Shown here piece by piece: positions 7,239-9,937 of a DNA stretch of 9,937 nt. The translations under genes were made by a program, and so were the position numbers. Below the pieces are notes generated by a model. That model did no database searches. It saw nothing but the letters and a program-made list of their open reading frames with translations, and had not been told where the DNA came from. The DNA comes from an uncultured Gardnerella sp. (GTDB lineage: Bacteria > Actinomycetota > Actinomycetes > Actinomycetales > Bifidobacteriaceae), in the NCBI GenBank assembly GCA_947252975.1, contig CAMXWX010000036.1:1-9937 (forward strand), read 5' to 3'. The first letter of the stretch is position 1; every line of letters starts with the position of its first letter.

Positions 7239-7266
7239 TTTATACAAGCATAAGTCATAATCGCAA
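7239..7266 (-). promoter_or_regulatory. Probable promoter of the DUF3039 gene
   Basis: On the minus strand TTGCGA (7261-7266) and TATAAA (7239-7244) are separated by 16 bp, a reasonable vegetative sigma-factor match. Transcription would start near 7230, giving a leader of about 70 nt that contains the tandem ATAAATC repeats. Confidence 0.45.
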
Positions 7267-7310
7267 CAATTGCTTGCGCTCCGACCTGCCTTTTCGCTTA
7301 GAGCGTCGTG

Positions 7311-7434
7311 CGAATCGACGATTTCGAGCTGCATAATGCGCGAGAAATCACCTCGATTCGCTGAGCCGCTCAAACGTAAAGTCCAGTGGACTTTACGTGC
7401 GGCGAAGTCGTTCGCGCGCTTAGACCGCGCGAAC
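7311..7434 (+). repeat. Dispersed structured repeat, copy 2
   Basis: The 64-bp core (7311-7374) matches copy 1 (548-611, opposite strand) with two mismatches. It is followed by a perfect 12-bp inverted repeat with one central base: ACGTAAAGTCCA, G, TGGACTTTACGT (7374-7398). Next comes a conserved GCGGCGAAGTCGT stretch and a GC-rich hairpin GTTCGCGCG, 7-nt loop, CGCGCGAAC (7410-7434). The palindrome occupies the same place as in copy 1, but its stem sequence and length are different; only the CA-N-TG centre is shared. There is no T-run after either hairpin. It reads in the direction of coaD. Confidence 0.85.
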
Positions 7435-7460
7435 GATATTTCCTATTTAGCGTTGCGCGA

Positions 7461-7536
7461 GGTTTGAGTATTTCTCTCCTCGCAAGTCCCGTCGCTACGC
7501 TCCTCTTTTATTGCTCGTATAGAAATACATCAAACC
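7461..7536. repeat. 76-bp element with 15-bp terminal inverted repeats (MITE-like hairpin)
   Basis: GGTTTGAGTATTTCT at 7461-7475 pairs with AGAAATACATCAAACC at 7521-7536, with a single bulged base. The 45-nt interior (7476-7520) has no strong pairing of its own and no open frame. The shape fits either a miniature inverted-repeat element or a long RNA hairpin in the coaD upstream region. No target-site duplication is obvious at the edges. Confidence 0.65.
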
Positions 7537-7575
7537 TTCTGGATATCTAGAACTTTTTCGTATCTTTTATCACCG

Positions 7576-7664
7576 AGATTCTCGATTTTTCTTGCTACTT
7601 CAGCGAATCACCATTTCATGCTGAGGTTCGCTTCATCCGCGGCGAAAAATCTCGAATCTCCACC
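7576..7664 (+). repeat. Diverged third copy of the dispersed repeat, folded as a nested inverted repeat
   Basis: GCGAAAAATCTCGAATCTC at 7642-7660 is identical to 614-632 of copy 1, and both are followed by Y-ACC. TCAGCGAATC (7600-7609) matches 558-567 of copy 1; the middle is shorter and diverged. The left flank (7576-7592) is an imperfect reverse complement of the right end, and AGCGAA (7602-7607) pairs with TTCGCT (7627-7632). The whole 85 bp can therefore fold as one long interrupted hairpin. Confidence 0.6.
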
Positions 7665-7709
7665 GCACTTGCTGCAATCTATGTGAGTTTATGTAGTGTG
7701 ATTGTGTCG

Positions 7710-7757
7710 GCTCGTGACCGATTCCTGTATAGATAGTGTCTAGCTCGTGGCAGATTC
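7710..7757 (+). repeat. Two direct repeats just upstream of coaD
   Basis: GCTCGTGACCGATTC (7710-7724) and GCTCGTGGCAGATTC (7743-7757) match at 13 of 15 positions and start 33 bp apart, about three helical turns. Between them is TATAGA (7728-7733), a possible -10 box for coaD, without a good -35. Such spacing would suit a dimeric regulator binding around a promoter, but no known operator is recognised. Confidence 0.4.
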
Positions 7758-7773
7758 GTGGTAACCTAAAAGC

Positions 7774-8325
7774 ATGACTATAGCTGTTTGCCCAGGCTCC
7801 TACGATCCCGTTACAGCCGGACACTTAGACGTGATACAACGTTGTACGCATCTTTTTAACGAAGTGCATGTTTTAGTGGCGGTTAATGCGGCCAAAACGC
7901 CCATGTTTTCCGAGTCGGAGCGCGTGGATATTATTCGCAAAGCGTTGGAAGACTTAAAAGACGATTCGCCAATCGGAAAGTTTGCGCCACCTTTGCGCGG
8001 TGCTGCTAAATCGCCGGCGTGTAAAATAGTTGTTTCTTCTACAGATGGTCTTATTACAGATTATTGTAAAAAAGTCGGAGCAACCGTAATCGTTAAGGGA
8101 TTGCGCCAAAATGGCGACTACGAGGCGGAGCTTGGAATGGCGCTGGTTAATCGCAAGTTGGCTGGCATTGAAACCATGTTTTTGCCAGCGGATCCTATTT
8201 TGGAACATGTTTCTAGCTCTGTTGTAAAAGATGTGGCTCGTCATGGTGGCGATGTTTCGGGAATGGTGCCAAATAATGTGATTCCACTTTTGCAAAGCGT
8301 TTTTTCTAAAACAAATGTATCGTAA
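7774..8325 (+). CDS. coaD: Phosphopantetheine adenylyltransferase
   Basis: Transfers AMP from ATP to 4'-phosphopantetheine, giving dephospho-CoA, the penultimate step of coenzyme A synthesis. 183 residues against about 160 usual. The nucleotidyltransferase signature is clear: [13 protein letters not shown] with T14-x-G-H17, [11 protein letters not shown] (40-50), [17 protein letters not shown] (104-120) and [15 protein letters not shown] (147-161). All catalytic-site segments look intact. The extra length comes from about 20 residues (62-82, [14 protein letters not shown] and onward) between the third helix and the following strand, where relatives have a short turn. ATG at 7774 gives the canonical N-terminus; the ribosome site is poor. 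It leads the plus-strand block with the SepIVA-like and DUF177 genes, but a 156-bp gap separates it from them. Confidence 0.96.
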   Translation: MTIAVCPGSYDPVTAGHLDVIQRCTHLFNEVHVLVAVNAAKTPMFSESERVDIIRKALEDLKDDSPIGKFAPPLRGAAKSPACKIVVSSTDGLITDYCKKVGATVIVKGLRQNGDYEAELGMALVNRKLAGIETMFLPADPILEHVSSSVVKDVARHGGDVSGMVPNNVIPLLQSVFSKTNVS

Positions 8326-8345
8326 TCATAAAATTAGCGAAACAT

Positions 8346-8351
8346 TATAAT
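8346..8351 (+). promoter_or_regulatory. Possible -10 box upstream of the coiled-coil gene
   Basis: A perfect TATAAT lies 130 bp before the next start codon in an AT-rich gap. No good -35 is found 16-18 bp upstream, so this is a tentative promoter only. Confidence 0.25.
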
Positions 8352-8390
8352 GGCAAGTTAAATATCACCGAAATAAGTACAATATTACTA

Positions 8391-8431
8391 AAATAAATAC
8401 GTACTAAATAAATACGTACTAAAATACATAC
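8391..8431 (+). repeat. 15-bp tandem repeats with TACGTA palindromes
   Basis: AAATAAATACGTACT occurs twice without mismatch (8391-8405 and 8406-8420). It is followed by a partial third unit (AAAATACATAC, 8421-8431) and preceded by a degenerate one (8371-8385). Each full unit carries a TACGTA palindrome, so two identical palindromes lie 15 bp apart in the leader or promoter of the coiled-coil gene. A small inverted repeat ACAAT, AAA, ATTGT follows directly (8430-8442). Confidence 0.75.
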
Positions 8432-8481
8432 AATAAAATTGTTAAGAGATAAGAGAGCAGCTACTTAGCGAAGGAGCGAAA

Positions 8482-9447
8482 ATGAGCGAAAACGAAGACG
8501 ACACAATGGAAAGCCAAGTATCGGCAAATCGCAGCCAAAAGTTGCCATTAAATCCAGTGATTGCAAACAACGACGATTCGCCTAGTGCTGCTTTTGAAGC
8601 TTACGATGCTGTGCCTGCGGCAAGTAAGGCTAATGATGATGCGGCTGCTGGCGACTCTGCGGTTGCTGGCGATGAGGCTGCCAATTCTGCGGTTACTGGC
8701 GATAGTGCGGTTGCTGGCGATAGTGCGCAAAACTTGTTCCCAATGCCAGATTTGCGCGAGCGAGAAGACGGCGGTGCAATAGAGTTTGACGACGAAGAAG
8801 AAAACGTGTTTAAGGCAGCGGATCCGCAAACCGTTAGTGAGGAAGTGCGCACAAAGTCGCGTGAAGAGTTCACTACTGTGTACGACATAATCGACACGAT
8901 GGAAACGGCGTTAAATAGCGCAAAGGGAGTGCTTTTTGCTGCTGGAATGGCAAAGGTGGATCGCGAAGAGTTTGGCGATTATTTGTCTAGGCTAAAAGAC
9001 ATGCTGCCTGTTCAGCTGGAGCGCGCTAGTGCGTTAATGCGAGAGGCAGAGAGGCGTTTGCGAACGGCTCAAGCTCAAGCAAATTCTGTTGTAAGTTCGG
9101 CTCAAAGTCAGGCTGCGCAAATTGTTGAGGAAGCTCAGGAGCGAGCCAGATTCTTGGCAGGTCAAGAAAATGTTGTTGCGATTGCAAAGAATCAAGCGCG
9201 CGAGATTGTAAGCAATGCGCAAGCAAAGGCTGAAAAGCTTACTCGCGGTGCTGATCAGTACAGTTCCACAGTTATGGAAGGCTTAAAGCAGCAATTAGAT
9301 AAGCTTGAGCAAGACGTTCAAGCGGGTCAGCGTGTTTTGGAAGAGCGTAGACGCGCAGCTGCACATGTGCAAAATCAGGCTGCGAGTAAGATAGATGAAG
9401 AATTTAACAGCGAAAGCAGTGAAAGAAGCGACGACGAAAGGAATTAA
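8482..9447 (+). CDS. SepIVA/DivIVA-like coiled-coil septation or envelope-growth protein
   Basis: 321 residues, no signal peptide or membrane segment. Residues 1-125 are acidic, Ala/Ser/Asp-rich and contain 18-bp-encoded repeats (54-81). Residues about 128-175 (EFTTVYDIIDTMETALNSAKGV to EEFGDYLSRLKDMLPVQLERA) resemble the N-terminal segment of mycobacterial SepIVA. Residues about 176-303 form a long coiled coil rich in Ala, Gln, Glu and Arg (ANSVVSSAQSQAAQIVEEAQERA). The C-terminus is polar. Mycobacterial SepIVA, a DivIVA-domain protein needed for septation, is likewise encoded beside DUF177 and rnc, so orthology is inferred from sequence shape and neighbourhood. The start is firm: AAGGAG at 8471-8476, 5 nt before ATG. 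The DUF177 gene follows after 1 nt, implying co-translation. Generic annotation as an F0 subunit b-like or DivIVA-like coiled coil is the alternative. Confidence 0.75.
   Translation: MSENEDDTMESQVSANRSQKLPLNPVIANNDDSPSAAFEAYDAVPAASKANDDAAAGDSAVAGDEAANSAVTGDSAVAGDSAQNLFPMPDLREREDGGAIEFDDEEENVFKAADPQTVSEEVRTKSREEFTTVYDIIDTMETALNSAKGVLFAAGMAKVDREEFGDYLSRLKDMLPVQLERASALMREAERRLRTAQAQANSVVSSAQSQAAQIVEEAQERARFLAGQENVVAIAKNQAREIVSNAQAKAEKLTRGADQYSSTVMEGLKQQLDKLEQDVQAGQRVLEERRRAAAHVQNQAASKIDEEFNSESSERSDDERN
8641..8724 (+). repeat. Four 18-bp in-frame repeats encoding A-V/A-A/T-G-D-S units
   Basis: Units at 8641-8658, 8659-8676, 8689-8706 and 8707-8724 share GCGGTTGCTGGCGATAGT with few mismatches; a 12-bp partial unit lies at 8677-8688. 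The last two differ at one base. They encode six-residue units in the disordered N-terminus of the coiled-coil protein, so copy-number change would keep the frame. Confidence 0.85.
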
Positions 9448-9448
9448 A

Positions 9449-9937
9449 ATGACATCGCATCCCTCCCAGTCTTTGTGGGCGGTTCCAGTTGCGCAAATGG
9501 CGGCGCGAGCAGGAAGTAGCATGCAATTGCATCGCGATTTTCCAGCGCCAGAAGGCATTGGAGACAGCGTTATTGGCGTTAAGCCAGGGAGTGATGTTAC
9601 GGTAGACGGCAATTTTGATTCCGTAGTGGATGGGCTTATGTTCCAGGGCACGATTACAGCGCGAGTGCATGCAGAGTGCTCGCGATGCTTGATGCCGTTG
9701 CATAGGGATTGGCCTGTTGATGTGTGCGCGTTTTTTGCGCGCGTGGAAAGCGGCAAAGGCGGCAAGAGCGCAAATGGCGGCGCGCGTTCTAATAACTCTA
9801 ATAACTCTAATAACTCTAATGATGATTTAGAAGATGCTGATATTTGGGACGAGGGCGACGATTCTGGAAATGTGTATCCGCTGGTTGGTGGCGGCGATTT
9901 TGCCGACATTGAGGCGCTGATTCGAGACACGATGGTT
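9449..9937 (+). CDS. DUF177 (YceD-like) protein, partial at 3' end
   Basis: 163 residues are visible and the frame stays open to the window edge. It starts MTSHPSQSLWAVPV; ATG at 9449 is 6 nt after AAAGGA (9437-9442) and 1 nt after the stop of the coiled-coil gene. The DUF177 landmark GTITARVHAECSRCLMPL with C77 and C80 is present, followed by the acidic segment and VYPLVGG...FADIEALIRDTMV typical of the family. Members normally sit just upstream of rpmF (L32), and YceD is tied to 23S rRNA accumulation, so rpmF and rnc may follow to the right. Between the CxxC part and the conserved end is an insertion of about 30 residues (100-130) that is Gly/Lys-rich, then repeats Ser-Asn-Asn, then is acidic. 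Confidence 0.9.
   Translation, partial: MTSHPSQSLWAVPVAQMAARAGSSMQLHRDFPAPEGIGDSVIGVKPGSDVTVDGNFDSVVDGLMFQGTITARVHAECSRCLMPLHRDWPVDVCAFFARVESGKGGKSANGGARSNNSNNSNNSNDDLEDADIWDEGDDSGNVYPLVGGGDFADIEALIRDTMV
9788..9820 (+). repeat. 9-bp in-frame tandem repeats encoding Ser-Asn-Asn
   Basis: TCTAATAAC is repeated exactly three times (9788-9814), with a partial fourth copy (9815-9820). It falls in a low-complexity insertion of the DUF177 protein. Identical units suggest recent slippage; the frame is preserved at any copy number. Confidence 0.9.

Larger units (their letters stand above)
7165..7773. other. 609-bp non-coding, repeat-rich region between the DUF3039 gene and coaD
   Basis: This divergent intergenic region is long for this compact genome and carries no credible gene. 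From left to right: leader repeats and promoter of the DUF3039 gene (7177-7266), copy 2 of the dispersed structured element (7311-7434), a 76-bp inverted-repeat element (7461-7536), a diverged third copy folding as a nested hairpin (7576-7664), and the coaD upstream region with a 15-bp direct repeat (7710-7757). Short open frames across the repeats lack ribosome sites and are treated as chance. Confidence 0.75.

Noticed and set aside
7161..7373. 70-codon minus-strand frame overlapping the DUF3039 start and repeat copy 2
   Set aside because: It overlaps promoter and repeats, shows no protein-like features and no ribosome site.
7270..7467. 65-codon plus-strand frame across repeat copy 2
   Set aside because: It runs through the palindrome and GC hairpin, has no ribosome site, and copy 1 diverges in this part in a way explained by stem pairing and not by codons. 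A translated repeat cannot be fully excluded.
7177..7664. CRISPR array
   Set aside because: No regularly spaced identical direct repeats of 24-37 bp with unique spacers; the repeats here are inverted or short tandem.
9295..9930. 211-codon open frame on the minus strand opposite the coiled-coil and DUF177 genes
   Set aside because: Antisense to two well-supported genes, Ser/Leu/Pro-rich with no domain, and no ribosome site.

Overview
This window looks like core chromosome of a Bifidobacteriaceae member with moderate to low GC, most likely Gardnerella. The protein sequences read like bifidobacterial versions of S16, Ffh, CysRS, nicotinate phosphoribosyltransferase, CoaD, a DUF3039 protein and a DUF177 protein. 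Base composition is clearly lower in GC than Bifidobacterium itself. The assignment rests on recognising protein families from memory, not on a search.

Left block (1-5193, all on the minus strand, transcribed leftward): cysS (CysRS) -> ffh (SRP GTPase) -> a membrane-anchored EEP-fold hydrolase -> a 488-bp non-coding stretch -> rpsP (S16, cut by the window edge). The first three genes are spaced about 51 nt apart and probably share a transcript. They serve translation and co-translational membrane targeting, plus one membrane hydrolase of unknown substrate.

Middle block: a divergent control region of about 180 bp (5194-5370) separates cysS from pncB (plus strand; nicotinate salvage to NAD). 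pncB converges on a small DUF3039 gene (minus strand) with only 39 bp between them and no clear terminator. A 609-bp non-coding region (7165-7773) follows. It holds a good minus-strand promoter for the DUF3039 gene and several repeat or hairpin structures.

Right block (7774 to end, plus strand): coaD (coenzyme A synthesis), an AT-rich 156-bp gap with 15-bp tandem repeats, a coiled-coil SepIVA/DivIVA-like protein, and 1 nt later a DUF177 (YceD-like) protein running off the window. In actinobacteria a SepIVA-type gene next to DUF177 and rnc is a known neighbourhood, so this block probably links envelope growth or septation with ribosome assembly.

No mobile-element gene, CRISPR array, tRNA or rRNA was found, and no new multi-gene system is evident. 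The most unusual signal is a dispersed non-coding element. Two copies in opposite orientation (about 493-611 and 7311-7434) share a 64-bp core with only two mismatches. Beside the core is a perfect palindrome whose stem sequence differs completely between copies, although its palindromic form and CA-N-TG centre are kept. A diverged third copy (7576-7664) and a 76-bp terminal-inverted-repeat hairpin (7461-7536) lie close to copy 2. Short tandem arrays with periods of 9, 11, 14, 15, 18 and 9 bp sit at gene edges, in leaders and inside acidic or Asn/Ser-rich protein segments, and are candidates for strain-to-strain variation.
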